From Actinomadura craniellae (lineage in GTDB: Bacteria; Actinomycetota; Actinomycetes; Streptosporangiales; Streptosporangiaceae), in the NCBI RefSeq assembly GCF_003289645.1, contig NZ_QLYX01000023.1:1-64000 (forward strand): 64,000 nt of DNA, in the 5' to 3' direction. The notes beneath the pieces were generated by a model. It was given only the letters and a program-made list of their open reading frames with translations, had not been told where the DNA came from and made no database searches. Positions within the stretch are counted from its first letter, which is position 1. Each line of letters opens with the position of its first letter. The translations under genes and the position numbers were made by a program. Positions 43,320 through 53,597 of the stretch are shown piece by piece.

Positions 43320-43395
43320 AAATCGTCCATTCACAGAAGGCGCCGTGGGAGTCCCCGGGGCAGGGGCGAGGCCGTCGCCGGCAGGGAGCTCTGAC

Positions 43396-44382
43396 GTGGC
43401 GTTCTTCGTTCTGCGCTTCGACCTCCGCAACCCGCCCGTCGCCGGCACCACCATGGCCGAGCGCTACCGGGCAGCCCTGGACATGGCCGAGTGGGCGGAC
43501 CGGGCCGGCTTCTACACCATCGTGCTGTCCGAGCACCACGGTTCGGCCGACGGCTACCTGCCCGGCGCGCTGGCGATGGCCGCCGCGATGGCGGCCCGGA
43601 CCTCCCGGATCCGGATCCGGGTCGCCGCAGTCGTCGCGGCGTTCCACGATCCGCTGCGGCTGGCCGAGGACGCCGCGGTGGTCGACAACCTCTCCGGCGG
43701 CCGGCTCGACCTGGTCGTCGGCGCGGGCTACGTGCCCGCGGAGTTCGCGATGTTCGGCGTCGAGCCCAAGGAGCGGGTCCGCCGCACGGTCGAGACCGTC
43801 ACGACGCTGCGGAACGCGTGGACAGGCGAGCCGTTCGAGTACCGGGGCAGGACCGTCCGCGTCACCCCGGCGCCGTGCAGCCCCGGCGGGCCGCCGCTGG
43901 ATCTGGGCGGCAGTTCCGAGGCCGCGGCCCGGCGGGCGGCCCGGCTCGGCGTGGGTTTCATGGCCACCGACCCCGGCGTGTGGGAGTTCTACCGCGACGA
44001 GACGATCCGGCTCGGCCGGCCGGACCCCGGCCCGTACCTGGGCGGGAACACCGGCTTCGTGCACCTGGCCGAGGACGTCGAGGAGGGGTGGGAACAGATC
44101 GCCCCGTACGCCCTGCACGAGTCGGCCTCCTACGGCGGCTGGCTGGCCGCCGGCGGGCCGGGCTCCGCCGAGGTGTACCGGCCGATCGGGTCGGTCGCCG
44201 AACTGCGCGCGTCCGGGCAGTACCGCGTGCTGCGGCCGGCGGAACTGGTCGCCGAACTCACCGAGCGCGGCCCGCTGGCGGTCGGGTTGCTCCACCCGAT
44301 GATGGGCGGTATCCCGCCCGAGATCGCCTGGCGAAGCCTGCGCCTGCTGGAAACCGAGGTCCTGCCCCGGCTCGACGCGTGA
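43396..44382 (+). CDS. LLM-class flavin-dependent oxidoreductase
   Basis: 328 residues of the luciferase-like monooxygenase fold. Signatures are FYTIVLSEHHGSADGYLPGALAMAAAMA, FHDPLRLAEDAAVVDNLSGGRLDLVVGAGYVPAEFAMFGV in pieces, and the typical RVRRTVETV and ARLGVGFMA segments. The cofactor may be FMN or F420; the sequence alone does not decide. GTG at 43396 has AGGGAG upstream; the frame is open further left over the SDR gene but out of frame with it. It is the last gene before a lower-GC gap. Confidence 0.85.
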   Translation: MAFFVLRFDLRNPPVAGTTMAERYRAALDMAEWADRAGFYTIVLSEHHGSADGYLPGALAMAAAMAARTSRIRIRVAAVVAAFHDPLRLAEDAAVVDNLSGGRLDLVVGAGYVPAEFAMFGVEPKERVRRTVETVTTLRNAWTGEPFEYRGRTVRVTPAPCSPGGPPLDLGGSSEAAARRAARLGVGFMATDPGVWEFYRDETIRLGRPDPGPYLGGNTGFVHLAEDVEEGWEQIAPYALHESASYGGWLAAGGPGSAEVYRPIGSVAELRASGQYRVLRPAELVAELTERGPLAVGLLHPMMGGIPPEIAWRSLRLLETEVLPRLDA

Positions 44383-44673
44383 TTCGCAATTGTTCGACGC
44401 TCTGAACCTGCATGGTTTTTGGCAGCCCTCCACCAGCCCGAAAGGGCGACCGCTTTCTGAAACTTCATGGCTCTCGCTGGCGTTCACGAGACCGCACCGG
44501 CCGATGCTCTACGGCCTGAGCTGCACAACATGGCGTTACAGTGCCATCTTGATGACCTGCGAGTAAGTCCGCTGAAGTATCTTTTCCCGAAGATGCCCTT
44601 CCACCCTCGCACGCACGATGGGATGTTGAAATCCCAAATTCGAGGCAATTCAGCAAATCAAAAGGGGGCTTCG
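44383..44673. other. Lower-GC intergenic region before the deaminase-like gene
   Basis: 291 bp with visibly lower GC than flanking genes. The deaminase frame is open back to an ATG at 44467, but that extension lacks a ribosome-binding site and coding character. A promoter is expected here; no repeat or terminal inverted repeat is recognised. Confidence 0.4.
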
Positions 44674-45993
44674 ATGATCGGCGATAATGGAAACGGTCAG
44701 TGGGTCGTTTCCCGGAACGGTGAGTACTTCAGCGCCGTACTGAACGGCGCCAACTCCGACGGCGTGCTTCTCTACGACCTGTACCGGTACCAGATCAGGC
44801 CGGGACAGGACCACACGCCGCAGCACGAGCAAGAGGGAGATTGGGTGCTGGCCGTCTCGGGCGTCCTGGCCACCGATGACGGCTACGACCTCTGGACCGT
44901 CCCGGTACCCGAGCCCACCGTCGGCCCCACGGAGGTCACGCCCACCGACGATTTCGCCCGCCTGTCCCAGATCGAGGAGAAGTTCGCCGAGGCGTTCGAG
45001 GCGAGGATCGGGGCGATCCCCTCCGGCTGGACCGAGGTCGACGACGAGGTGCGCCGGTTCGCCCGGGTGGCGTGGGTCGTGACCCACCTGGACCGGGCAC
45101 GCCGGGTGTGCGGGGTGCTCGGCCGGCTGACCGACAAGATCACGATCTCCGTCAACTCGGACACCGGCAACGTCGATAGCATCACCGCCCTGGGCGACGA
45201 CCTCGCCGCGCTGGTCAAGGCGAGCGGCGACCCAGAAGAGTTCGCCGAGCTGCTGGAGGTGCTGCGGCAGCAGTCGGGCATGAGCGACCACCACCTGAAG
45301 CGCAAGCTGCGCAAGGCCTCGACCACGGTCGCGAAACTGCCGGGCGCCGTCGAGGTCCTCGCCGACCCGCTCGGCGAGGAGGGCGCCACGCTGCACGCCG
45401 AACTGATCTTCGCCGATCAGGTGCTGAAGTCCAGGACCGGCGACCAGGCCATGATCGGCCTCTCGATGCGCTGCTGCGCCAAGTGCTACCTCGCGCTGAA
45501 GGCCGTCCAGGAGGTCGACCGCATCGCCTTCACCATCGAGGGCAGCCACGGCAACGCCTACGACAAGTGGCGGATCCCATCCTTCCTGCTCACCAGCGGA
45601 CCCCGGATGAAGGCGTTCCTCGGGGACGAGGCGTACGGGCTCTACGTGCAGGCCCCTGACGTCTGCCAGGAGGTGATCAGAAACTTCAAGCTCGTCCACG
45701 GCGGCGTTGAGAACTACTACAGCAGCGAGGAGGAGCCCGACGAGAAGAAGCCCGCCGTGGTGGCGGACGAGCCGGCGGAACTCACGGACGACACCGAGAA
45801 GGGCGAGACCGGAGGATCCGCCGGCAGCGGCCAGAAACACCTCCGCGACGAGGACAACCAGGAAGGGACCGGTTCGAACAAGCGTCTCAAGACCGGAACG
45901 CCCCCCGGCAGCCCGCCCACCGGAACCGACACCCACGTCCCACCCGGCAGCGGAGCCGGCACCGACCCACCCCAAATTCTGGACATCCAATAG
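44674..45993 (+). CDS. Deaminase-fold protein (OTT_1508-like deaminase signature), putative effector
   Basis: 439 residues from ATG 44674, which has AAAGGGGG upstream. The central-to-C-terminal region carries a cytidine-deaminase-superfamily zinc signature: H241-A-E243, then IG-x-S at 261-264 leading into C268-A-K-C271, and then GSHGNAYDKWRIP at 290-302. The G-x-S-x3-C-x2-C plus GSHG-x2-Y-x2-W-x-x-P combination resembles the OTT_1508-like deaminases predicted in toxin/effector systems. The N-terminal 230 residues (helical, about 95-230) are unassigned and have no signal peptide. The last 90 residues are disordered, acidic, then Pro/Gly/Thr-rich with a small KRLK patch. The substrate (DNA, RNA or nucleotide) is unknown. 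Confidence 0.65.
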   Translation: MIGDNGNGQWVVSRNGEYFSAVLNGANSDGVLLYDLYRYQIRPGQDHTPQHEQEGDWVLAVSGVLATDDGYDLWTVPVPEPTVGPTEVTPTDDFARLSQIEEKFAEAFEARIGAIPSGWTEVDDEVRRFARVAWVVTHLDRARRVCGVLGRLTDKITISVNSDTGNVDSITALGDDLAALVKASGDPEEFAELLEVLRQQSGMSDHHLKRKLRKASTTVAKLPGAVEVLADPLGEEGATLHAELIFADQVLKSRTGDQAMIGLSMRCCAKCYLALKAVQEVDRIAFTIEGSHGNAYDKWRIPSFLLTSGPRMKAFLGDEAYGLYVQAPDVCQEVIRNFKLVHGGVENYYSSEEEPDEKKPAVVADEPAELTDDTEKGETGGSAGSGQKHLRDEDNQEGTGSNKRLKTGTPPGSPPTGTDTHVPPGSGAGTDPPQILDIQ

Positions 45994-46062
45994 CAACAGC
46001 GGCGAACCCGGCGGCGCGGAGCGGAGTCTCAACCGACGTCACTCCCGCCGCCGGAGGTCCCC

Positions 46063-46644
46063 ATGCCACCCGCCCCAAGGCCGAACCCGCCGCTGCTCGC
46101 GGCCGCGCTCACCCTGGCCCTGGCGCTACTCGCGGGATGCGGCACCACACCGAACCGCCCCCCGGCCCAACCCGCACCGAACGCCGCGCAGAGCACCGAA
46201 GAGGCCGCCTTCGCCCGAGCGGCAGGCCTGCCCGCGGCGGAGGCCACCGACGCCCTGACCCGGGGCGAGGCGTTCTGCCGAGGCGAGGAACCCGGCACCC
46301 CACCCACCCTGGACACCCTGATCGAGCAGGCGCACGACCCGGTGTACGCGACCGCGGTCACCCGACTCTGCCCGAAACACCTCCCCCTCCTCCACCAGGC
46401 CAAGGGCGGATTCACCGAGGGCACCCACCGGGTCGGAAAGGGCGGCAGCGACATCACCCCCGGCCAGTACCGCACCACCCACCGCAACCTGCACGGTTGC
46501 TCCTGGCACAGATGGACCCCCAGCGGCCGCACCATCGACAAAGCCACGACCACAACCGCCCCCCAGGGCGTGACGCTCACGATCGCCCCCACCGACGGCG
46601 GCCTCACCACCGAGAACTGCGGCAACTGGATCCGCACCCAATGA
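46063..46644 (+). CDS. Secreted lipoprotein of unknown function
   Basis: 193 residues. Signal peptide with hydrophobic LLAAALTLALALLAGC (lipobox LAGC, Cys about 26), then a Pro-rich linker. The first domain (about 50-110) has EEAAFARAAGLPAAEATDAL and paired Cys residues. The second (about 125-193) shows HRVGKGGSDITPGQYRT, GCSWHRW and ENCGNW, a pattern also present in other actinomycete lipoproteins (G-x-D-I-x-P-G-x-Y). Not a named family. It follows the deaminase-like gene by 69 bp on the same strand, so the two may be cotranscribed. Confidence 0.7.
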   Translation: MPPAPRPNPPLLAAALTLALALLAGCGTTPNRPPAQPAPNAAQSTEEAAFARAAGLPAAEATDALTRGEAFCRGEEPGTPPTLDTLIEQAHDPVYATAVTRLCPKHLPLLHQAKGGFTEGTHRVGKGGSDITPGQYRTTHRNLHGCSWHRWTPSGRTIDKATTTTAPQGVTLTIAPTDGGLTTENCGNWIRTQ

Positions 46645-46758
46645 ACCGAGCCGAAGAGGGCGGGCCCTGAGGGCGCTCACCAGGCCCTGCCTCAGAGCGA
46701 GACCAGAAACCTCTGCGGTACCACCCCCGGCTGTGCCCACCCCCGGCCCCTTGCTCAC

Positions 46759-46804
46759 GTGATCGTTGAGGATGGGTGGGCCCCCACCCATCCTCAACGA
46801 TCAC
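46759..46804. repeat. Perfect long inverted repeat / terminator-like dyad
   Basis: Left arm 46759-46780 begins GTGATCGTTGAGG and right arm 46783-46804 ends CCTCAACGATCAC; all 22 pairs match with a two-base centre. It can form a very stable hairpin on either strand. It may terminate the lipoprotein transcript. Its GTGATC...GATCAC ends are shared with the two palindromic repeats near 52.2 and 53.6 kb. Confidence 0.75.
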
Positions 46805-46998
46805 CAACGCAGGCGCTTGCGCCAGGCGGCAAGTTTTTGATCAAGTCAACAGGGTGAGCCAGGCCAGTACCGGCAACCCCAGCGGCACACCACCAGCACT
46901 GCCGAGTCCTGCACGAACAAACCGTGGCCAACCCCCACCCAGCCACACCACAGAAAAGAAACCCCGCACCAGAAAACCCGCACCGCACCGGGGAGCGT

Positions 46999-47019
46999 GG
47001 GGGACGAAGTCCCCCACAT
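46999..47019. terminator. Hairpin downstream of tRNA-Val
   Basis: GTGGGGGAC-GAA-GTCCCCCAC, perfect nine-base-pair stem with a three-base loop, about 87 nt beyond the tRNA 3' end on the minus strand. Probable terminator of the tRNA transcript. Confidence 0.5.
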
Positions 47020-47105
47020 CGGGGGTCCGGGGGTCGCCCCCCGGGAAGGAGATGCGGGCCCCGGCGAAGGTGAGCCGGGCTCACCGAGCAGGCGTGACCG
47101 CCACG

Positions 47106-47177
47106 TGGGCGCAACAGGGTTCGAACCTGTGACCCCTCGCTTGTAAGGCGAGTGCTCTACCACTGAGCTATGCGCCC
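47106..47177 (-). tRNA. tRNA-Val (anticodon TAC)
   Basis: A 72-nt tRNA without encoded CCA. The acceptor stem pairs GGGCGCA (5' end at 47177) with TGCGCCC, discriminator A. The D arm contains AGCTCAGTGGTAGAG, the anticodon stem CTCGC/GCGAG frames loop CTTACAA with anticodon TAC (valine, GTA codons), and the T arm has the GGTTCGAACC loop motif. It decodes a rarer valine codon in this high-GC genome. A hairpin lies downstream. Confidence 0.95.
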
Positions 47178-47247
47178 CCGCGCCAGGTTCCGGCCCGGCG
47201 ACCGGTCAAGCGTATCGGGTCGGGGCAGGACGGCGCGAAACGGTTGT

Positions 47248-48159
47248 TCAGTCGGGGCGATCTTGCTCGGCGAGGAAGCGTTCGAACTCGGCGCCGAGTT
47301 CTTCCGCGCTGGGGACGTCCTGGTCTTCGGCTAGGAGGCTTTCGCGTTCGGCGGCGCCGGCGAAGGCGTCGTACTGCTGTTCCAGGGCGTGGACGACCTT
47401 GCCGACTTCGTCGGAGCCGGCGACCTGTTCGGCGATCTCGGCCTCGGTGCGGGTGGCGGCTTCGCGCAGGGTGTCCGAGGGGATCACCAGGCCGGTGCAG
47501 GCGACGACCGCGTTGAGTGCGGCGACGGCGGCCGACGGGTGGGTGGACTGGGCGAGGTAGTGCGGGACGTGCACCGCGTAGCCGATCGCGTCGTGGCCGG
47601 CCTCGCCGAGCCGCAGTTCCAGCAGGGCGGAGGCGCTGCCGGGCACCTGTACCTTGTCGAACCAGGAGTTGGTGGTGATCAGCTCGGGGCGGGTGGCGTG
47701 CGCGGTCATCCCCACGGGGCGGGTGTGCGGTACGCCCATGGGGATGCCGTGGAAGCCCACCGTCAGCCCTACGCCGAGCCGTTCCACCAGGGAGCGGACC
47801 GCGGCGGCGAAGCCCTCCCAGAGCCGGTCGGGTTCGGGGCCGGTCAGGAACAGGAAGGGGCTGCCCGCGGAGTCGTGGACGAGGTGGACGACCAGTTCGG
47901 GGGCGTCGTAGGACTCCCAGTGGTCCTGGTCGTAGACCATCAGCGGTCGCCGCGCCCGGTAGTCGATCAGGGAGTCGACGTCGAAGCGGGCGATCACGCG
48001 GTGGTCCAGCACCTCCAGGATGTGCTCGCGCACGAGTTGCCCGGCCGAGCCTGCGTCGACGAAGCCGTCCAGGCAGTGCAGCAGCACCGGCCCGGACATC
48101 TCCGGCAGGTCGGATTCCAGCTCGTACAGATCCTCGGGTTTCGGCACCGTCTCCCCCAC
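47248..48159 (-). CDS. PAC2 family (proteasome-assembly-chaperone-like) protein
   Basis: 303 residues of the PAC2/DUF75 family. Signatures are LLHCLDGFVDAGSAGQLVREHIL, the FDVDSLIDYRARRP region, FHGIPMGVPHTRPVG and HVPHYLAQSTHPSAAVAAL in pieces. Actinobacteria encode a 20S proteasome and several PAC2-like proteins, but a direct chaperone role is not shown for this one. The C terminus is an acidic helical tail. A conserved-looking TCATCCCTACGGGGGAA motif lies 45 bp upstream of its start. Confidence 0.87.
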   Translation of the reverse strand: MGETVPKPEDLYELESDLPEMSGPVLLHCLDGFVDAGSAGQLVREHILEVLDHRVIARFDVDSLIDYRARRPLMVYDQDHWESYDAPELVVHLVHDSAGSPFLFLTGPEPDRLWEGFAAAVRSLVERLGVGLTVGFHGIPMGVPHTRPVGMTAHATRPELITTNSWFDKVQVPGSASALLELRLGEAGHDAIGYAVHVPHYLAQSTHPSAAVAALNAVVACTGLVIPSDTLREAATRTEAEIAEQVAGSDEVGKVVHALEQQYDAFAGAAERESLLAEDQDVPSAEELGAEFERFLAEQDRPD

Positions 48160-48203
48160 ATCGTCCCGCCACTACTTGAGCCCAACATAGGACATCCGCG
48201 GTT

Positions 48204-48220
48204 TCATCCCTACGGGGGAA
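48204..48220. promoter_or_regulatory. Candidate response-regulator site upstream of the PAC2 gene
   Basis: TCATCCCTACGGGGGAA matches 15 of 17 bases of a site (55543-55559) in the promoter between the NarL-type response regulator and prk. The CCCTACGGG core is palindromic in type. Position fits a -35/upstream site for the PAC2 gene. Confidence 0.4.
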
Positions 48221-48258
48221 GCCAGAATCCGCCTGTGCCGCGGGCGGTTCGGGCCTTT

Positions 48259-49215
48259 TCAGGGGGCGGCGAAGACGCGGCTGGCCAGGAAGTCCTCGGG
48301 AGTGAGGGTGGTGAGTTCGGCGAGGCCGACCTCACCGGCGGTGGCGATCAGCCGGTTGGCGTGCCGCAGCCGGGCGCGTTCGATGGCGTTGCGGACGGAG
48401 CGGGCGTTGGCGAACCGGGGTTGCTCGCGGCGCCGGTCCAGGTATTCGCGGAACACCGGGATGGCTTCTTCCGCCAGCGAGTAGCCCTCCCGGGCCAGCA
48501 TCAGCCGCCCGATCGCCTCCAGTTCGTCGCCGGTGTAGTCGGGGAAGTCGATGTGGTGGGCGATCCGGGAGCTCATCCCGGGGTTGGAGGCGAAGAAGGA
48601 GTCCATCCGGTCCTTGTAGCCGGCCAGCACCACCACCAGGTCGTCGCGCTGGTTCTCCATCACCTGGAGCAGGATCTCGATGGACTCCTGCCCGTAGTCG
48701 CGCTCGTTCTCGGCCCGGTACAGGTAGTACGCCTCGTCGATGAACAGCACCCCGCCCATGGCTCGTTTGAGGACCTCCTTGGTCTTGGGCGCGGTGTGGC
48801 CGACGTACTGGCCGACCAGGTCGTCGCGGGTCACGGTCACCAGGTGGCCGCGCCGCAGGTAGCCCAGCCGGTGCAGCAGTTCGGCGAGCCGGACGGCCAC
48901 GGTGGTCTTGCCGGTGCCGGGGCTGCCGGTGAAGCACATGTGCAGGTTGGGCCGGGCGGAGTCGATGCCGAACCGGGCGCGGACCCGGTCGATGAGCAGC
49001 AGCGCGGCGGTCTCCCTGATCCGGGTCTTGACCGGGACGAGGCCGACCAGTTCGCGGTCGAGCGCGTCCAGGACCTCGTCGGCGTGCGAGTCGGCGCGCT
49101 CGCGGGCCAGGTCGATCCGGGCGTCCGGCGGCAGTGTCGCCACCGCCGGCTCCTCTTCGGCCGCGGCGTCGCCGTTCGGCGCGGGGCGCATCCCGAAGCC
49201 CAGTCGTTCCGTCAC
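48259..49215 (-). CDS. cbbX: Red-type RuBisCO activase CbbX
   Basis: 318-residue AAA+ ATPase that remodels inhibited red-type RuBisCO. Walker [14 protein letters not shown], Walker [13 protein letters not shown], the pore-loop region [15 protein letters not shown] and sensor residues in [20 protein letters not shown] are all clear. GTG at 49215 has GAGGAGGG upstream; the longer frame to 49608 overlaps cbbS and is rejected. It follows cbbL and cbbS, the standard red-type operon order cbbLSX. Confidence 0.95.
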   Translation of the reverse strand: MTERLGFGMRPAPNGDAAAEEEPAVATLPPDARIDLARERADSHADEVLDALDRELVGLVPVKTRIRETAALLLIDRVRARFGIDSARPNLHMCFTGSPGTGKTTVAVRLAELLHRLGYLRRGHLVTVTRDDLVGQYVGHTAPKTKEVLKRAMGGVLFIDEAYYLYRAENERDYGQESIEILLQVMENQRDDLVVVLAGYKDRMDSFFASNPGMSSRIAHHIDFPDYTGDELEAIGRLMLAREGYSLAEEAIPVFREYLDRRREQPRFANARSVRNAIERARLRHANRLIATAGEVGLAELTTLTPEDFLASRVFAAP

Positions 49216-49280
49216 GGACGTTCCCTCCTCGCGAAAAGGGGTCCCGCCGGGCGGTGGCCGCCCGGCGGGACCGGTCGTTC

Positions 49281-49703
49281 CTAGCGGGTGTACCGGTCGC
49301 CCTCGGGCCGGTCGAGCGCGTAGGCGTGCATCTGGTAGCGGACCTGCCGGTCGGCGGTTTCCTGCCGGTCGAGGCGGAAGCCGGGCTCGACGGCGGGGCG
49401 CTGCACGATGAAGGACAGCGCGGTGGTCTGCCGGCCGTACCGGGCGTCGTAGGCGTTCAGCCGGATGTACTGGTCGGGGTACGCCTGCCGGCACTGGTTG
49501 ATCTCGTAGAGCACCCCGGCGGGGTCCTTGAGGTCGAACATCGGCAGGCCCCACATCTCCCAGTAGGAGTTGCGCGGGTGCGGGTCGTCGGTGAACTCGA
49601 CCGAGCACGGCCAGCCGTTGTCCAGCGCGTAGGCGATCTGCGCGCTGATCTCCTCGTCGGTGAAGTCGGGCAGGTAGGAGAAGGTGCCCTGGGTGATGCG
49701 CAT
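49281..49703 (-). CDS. cbbS: RuBisCO small subunit
   Basis: 140 residues, red-type small subunit. [19 protein letters not shown] at the N terminus, [16 protein letters not shown] and a long C-terminal extension (about 105-140) typical of red-type S subunits that form a central barrel. It lies 11 bp after cbbL and is cotranscribed with it. Confidence 0.95.
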   Translation of the reverse strand: MRITQGTFSYLPDFTDEEISAQIAYALDNGWPCSVEFTDDPHPRNSYWEMWGLPMFDLKDPAGVLYEINQCRQAYPDQYIRLNAYDARYGRQTTALSFIVQRPAVEPGFRLDRQETADRQVRYQMHAYALDRPEGDRYTR

Positions 49704-49714
49704 CGGCCGGCTCC

Positions 49715-51175
<1,461 letters not shown>

Positions 51176-51215
51176 TCAGCTCGTCGCCTGGACGTTCCGA
51201 GGGTGCATCCGAGAC

Positions 51216-51254
51216 ACTTGCCCTGTCCATCAAGTGTTCTGGGCTGATACTTGA
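51216..51254. promoter_or_regulatory. Candidate CbbR operator between cbbL and cbbR
   Basis: TCAAGT (51230-51235) and ACTTGA (51249-51254) form a perfect inverted repeat with 13 bp between, the T-N11-A-type layout of LysR sites. A third ACTTG half-site is at 51216-51220. All lie in the 121-bp divergent promoter between cbbL and cbbR. Confidence 0.7.
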
Positions 51255-51281
51255 GCGAATAGTTGAACCAGTGAGGTCGGG

Positions 51282-52181
51282 ATGACGGAGGCGCGGCTGC
51301 GGACGTTCGTCGCGGTCGCCGACACCGGGTCGGTGCGGGCCGCCGCCGAGCGGCTGTACGTGACCGAGTCGGCGGTGTCGGCGGCGGTGACGGCGCTGGC
51401 CCGGGAGCTGGGGGTGGCGCTGGTGGAACGGGTCGGCCGGGGGCTGCGGCTGACCCCCGCCGGCCAGGTGTACGCCGGGTACGCCCGCCGGGTGCTGGGC
51501 CTGCTGGAGCAGGGCCGGGCGGCGGCACGCGGCGAGGCCGATCCCGGGCACGGGTCGCTGCGGCTGGCCGCGGTGACCACGGCGGCCGACCAGGTGCTGC
51601 CCCGGCTGCTGGCGGGGTTCCGGGCGCGCTGGCCCGGGCTGGCGCTGGAGCTGGCGGTCGGGCCGAGCCGGGAGGTATGGGGGCGGCTGGCCGACCACGA
51701 GGCCGACCTGGTGCTGGGCGGGCGGCCGCCCGCCGGGATCCCGGCGACCGTGCTGGCGGTGCGGGCCAACGACCTGGTGGTGGTGGCCGCGCCCGCGGTC
51801 GCGGCGGCGTTCGCGCTGGACACCACGCCGTGGGTGATGCGCGAGCCGGGGTCGGGCACCCGGGTCACCGCCGAGGCGTATCTCGCCGAGCGCGACGCCC
51901 GCCCGCCCGAGCTGGTGCTCGGCTCCAACGGCGCGGTGATCGCTGGCGCCGCGGCCGGGCTGGGCGCGGCGCTGGTTTCCCGCGACGCGGTGGGCGCGGA
52001 GCTGGCGGACGGCCGCCTCCAGGTCATCGACGCGCCCGGCACTCCCCTGCACCGCCCGTGGCACGCGGTGGCGGGCCCGGCCCCCACGGCCACCACCCGC
52101 CTCTTCGTCGACCATCTCCTGGCCGCCCCCGGCTGGCACCATCCGCCGCCCTTCGACCCTGCGGCGTTCAGGGGGCCCTAG
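51282..52181 (+). CDS. cbbR: LysR-family regulator CbbR
   Basis: 299 residues. The N-terminal LysR helix-turn-helix (about 3-62) reads [31 protein letters not shown] in pieces and ends in the [12 protein letters not shown] region; the rest is the periplasmic-binding-like effector domain. The divergent position next to cbbLSX, with an inverted repeat between, is the classical CbbR arrangement; the effector is usually a Calvin-cycle metabolite or a redox signal. Confidence 0.93.
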   Translation: MTEARLRTFVAVADTGSVRAAAERLYVTESAVSAAVTALARELGVALVERVGRGLRLTPAGQVYAGYARRVLGLLEQGRAAARGEADPGHGSLRLAAVTTAADQVLPRLLAGFRARWPGLALELAVGPSREVWGRLADHEADLVLGGRPPAGIPATVLAVRANDLVVVAAPAVAAAFALDTTPWVMREPGSGTRVTAEAYLAERDARPPELVLGSNGAVIAGAAAGLGAALVSRDAVGAELADGRLQVIDAPGTPLHRPWHAVAGPAPTATTRLFVDHLLAAPGWHHPPPFDPAAFRGP

Positions 52182-52190
52182 TGCTCGGTC

Positions 52191-52304
52191 CCGGAGGATC
52201 ATCGGTGCGTTGCCCCGCTCAGGTGATCCTTCGGCTTTCGGGGGCATGGTGCCTCCGATCCCGATGGATCACGCGCCCGGAACGTCCGTTCAGCGATCCT
52301 CCGG
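52191..52304. repeat. Nested inverted-repeat region upstream of the saccharopine-dehydrogenase-like gene
   Basis: Outer arms CCGGAGGATC (52191-52200) and GATCCTCCGG (52295-52304) match perfectly and enclose palindromic repeat copy 1 (52223-52272). It could fold as a large compound hairpin. It fills most of the gap between cbbR and the next gene. Confidence 0.5.
52223..52272. repeat. Palindromic repeat element, copy 1
   Basis: A 50-bp element with GTGATCC at the left end and GGATCAC at the right, and an inner GGGGGCA/TGCCTCC pair. The left 19 bases match copy 2 (53594-53645) at 17 positions (GTGATCCTTC[G/A]GCTTTCGG core). Confidence 0.55.
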
Positions 52305-52418
52305 TGTGCGGATGCTCCGGCGGTCCGTGGCCGGGAGCGGGGTTACTGGATTGTGGGTCCAGTTGCCGCCGGAGTCACGTCCGGGACAGAATCGAGTTCG
52401 GTATCGAGAGGGGTTCGC

Positions 52419-53597
52419 ATGGGGAACGACGATCGGCCGTACGACGTCGTGCTGCTCGGCGCGACCGGCTTCACCGGCGAGCTGACCGCCGAGTACCTGG
52501 CCGGGCACGCGCCGGCGGACACCCGGTGGGCGCTGGCCGGGCGCAGCCCGGACCGGCTGGCGGCGGTGCGCGACCGGCTCACCGCGATCAACCCCGCCTG
52601 CAAGGACCTGCCGCTGCTGCGCGTCGACACCGGTGACGCCGCGTCGGTGCGGGAGATGGCCGAGTCCGCCCGGGTGGTCGCCACCACCGTCGGGCCGTAC
52701 GTCCGGTACGGGGAGCCGGTGGTGGCCGCGTGCGCCCGGGCCGGTACCGACTACGTGGACCTGACCGGCGAGCCGACCTTCGTGGACGAGATGTACGTGC
52801 GGCACCACGCCGAGGCGGTGCGCACCGGGGCGCGGATCGTGCACGCCTGCGGGTTCGACTCGATCCCGCACGATCTGGGGACGTACTTCACCGTCCAGCA
52901 CCTGCCCGAGGGGACCGCGCTGCGGGTCGAGGGTTTCCTGCGGGCCGCCGGCGCGGCGTCCGGCGGCACCCTGCACTCCGCGGTGGGCATCGTGGGCGGG
53001 CTGCCCCGCATGGTGCGCGCCGAACGCGAGCGGCGGCGGGTCGAGCCGCGTCCGGCGGGGCGCCGGGTCCGGTTGCTCCGGGGGCCGCTCCCCCGCGCCC
53101 GGCGGGCCGGCTGGACCCTGCCGATGCCGACGATCGACCCGCAGATCGTCTGCCGCTCGGCCGCCGCGCTGCAGCGGTACGGACCCGACTTCTCCTACGG
53201 CCACTACATCTCGCTGAAGCGGCTGCCCAGCGCGGTCGGGCTGGCCGCCGGAGCGGTCGGCATGACCGCGGCCGCCCAGGTGCCGCCGACCCGCGCGCTG
53301 CTGCTCAAGCTGATCGAGCCGGGGGACGGGCCGTCCGCAGAGCGGCGCGCCCGCAACTGGTTCAAGGTCCGTTTCGTCGGCGAGGGCGGCGGCCGGCGGG
53401 TGGTCACCGAGGTCTCCGGCGGCGACCCGGGCTACGACGAGACCGCCAAGATGCTCGGCGAGTCCGCGCTCTGCCTGGCCCACGACGACCTGCCCCCGAC
53501 CGCCGGGCAGGTCACCACCGCCACCGCCATGGGCGACGCCCTGATCGGCCGCCTCCAGCGCGCCGGCATCTCCTTCCGCGTCCTCCAGCAGCCGTGA
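52419..53597 (+). CDS. Saccharopine-dehydrogenase-like trans enoyl reductase family protein
   Basis: 392 residues. Nucleotide-binding Rossmann motif YDVVLLGATGFTGELTAEYL at the N terminus, then TTVGPYVRYGEPVV and DYVDLTGEP, and HACGFDSIPHDLGTY: together typical of the actinobacterial saccharopine-dehydrogenase-like group that includes trans-acting enoyl reductase (mycobacterial Rv2953) and Rv2449c-type proteins. The substrate is unknown; a lipid or polyketide enoyl intermediate is possible. ATG 52419 has GAGAGGGG upstream. Its stop codon lies inside repeat copy 2 (53594-53645). Confidence 0.85.
   Translation: MGNDDRPYDVVLLGATGFTGELTAEYLAGHAPADTRWALAGRSPDRLAAVRDRLTAINPACKDLPLLRVDTGDAASVREMAESARVVATTVGPYVRYGEPVVAACARAGTDYVDLTGEPTFVDEMYVRHHAEAVRTGARIVHACGFDSIPHDLGTYFTVQHLPEGTALRVEGFLRAAGAASGGTLHSAVGIVGGLPRMVRAERERRRVEPRPAGRRVRLLRGPLPRARRAGWTLPMPTIDPQIVCRSAAALQRYGPDFSYGHYISLKRLPSAVGLAAGAVGMTAAAQVPPTRALLLKLIEPGDGPSAERRARNWFKVRFVGEGGGRRVVTEVSGGDPGYDETAKMLGESALCLAHDDLPPTAGQVTTATAMGDALIGRLQRAGISFRVLQQP

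Larger units (their letters stand above)
46645..47105. other. 461-bp non-coding region between lipoprotein gene and tRNA-Val
   Basis: No credible gene; small frames here are unstructured and lack starts. It contains the perfect 22-bp-arm dyad (46759-46804), an A/C-rich stretch (about 46860-46990), and a second hairpin (46999-47019) followed by G-runs. Confidence 0.5.

Noticed and set aside
44467-44673. 69-residue upstream extension of the deaminase-like protein
   Set aside because: No ribosome-binding site, AT-richer non-coding character, and ATG 44674 has AAAGGGGG upstream.
46645-47105. Small ORFs in the gap before tRNA-Val
   Set aside because: They lack ribosome-binding sites and cross the palindromes; no homology signature is visible.
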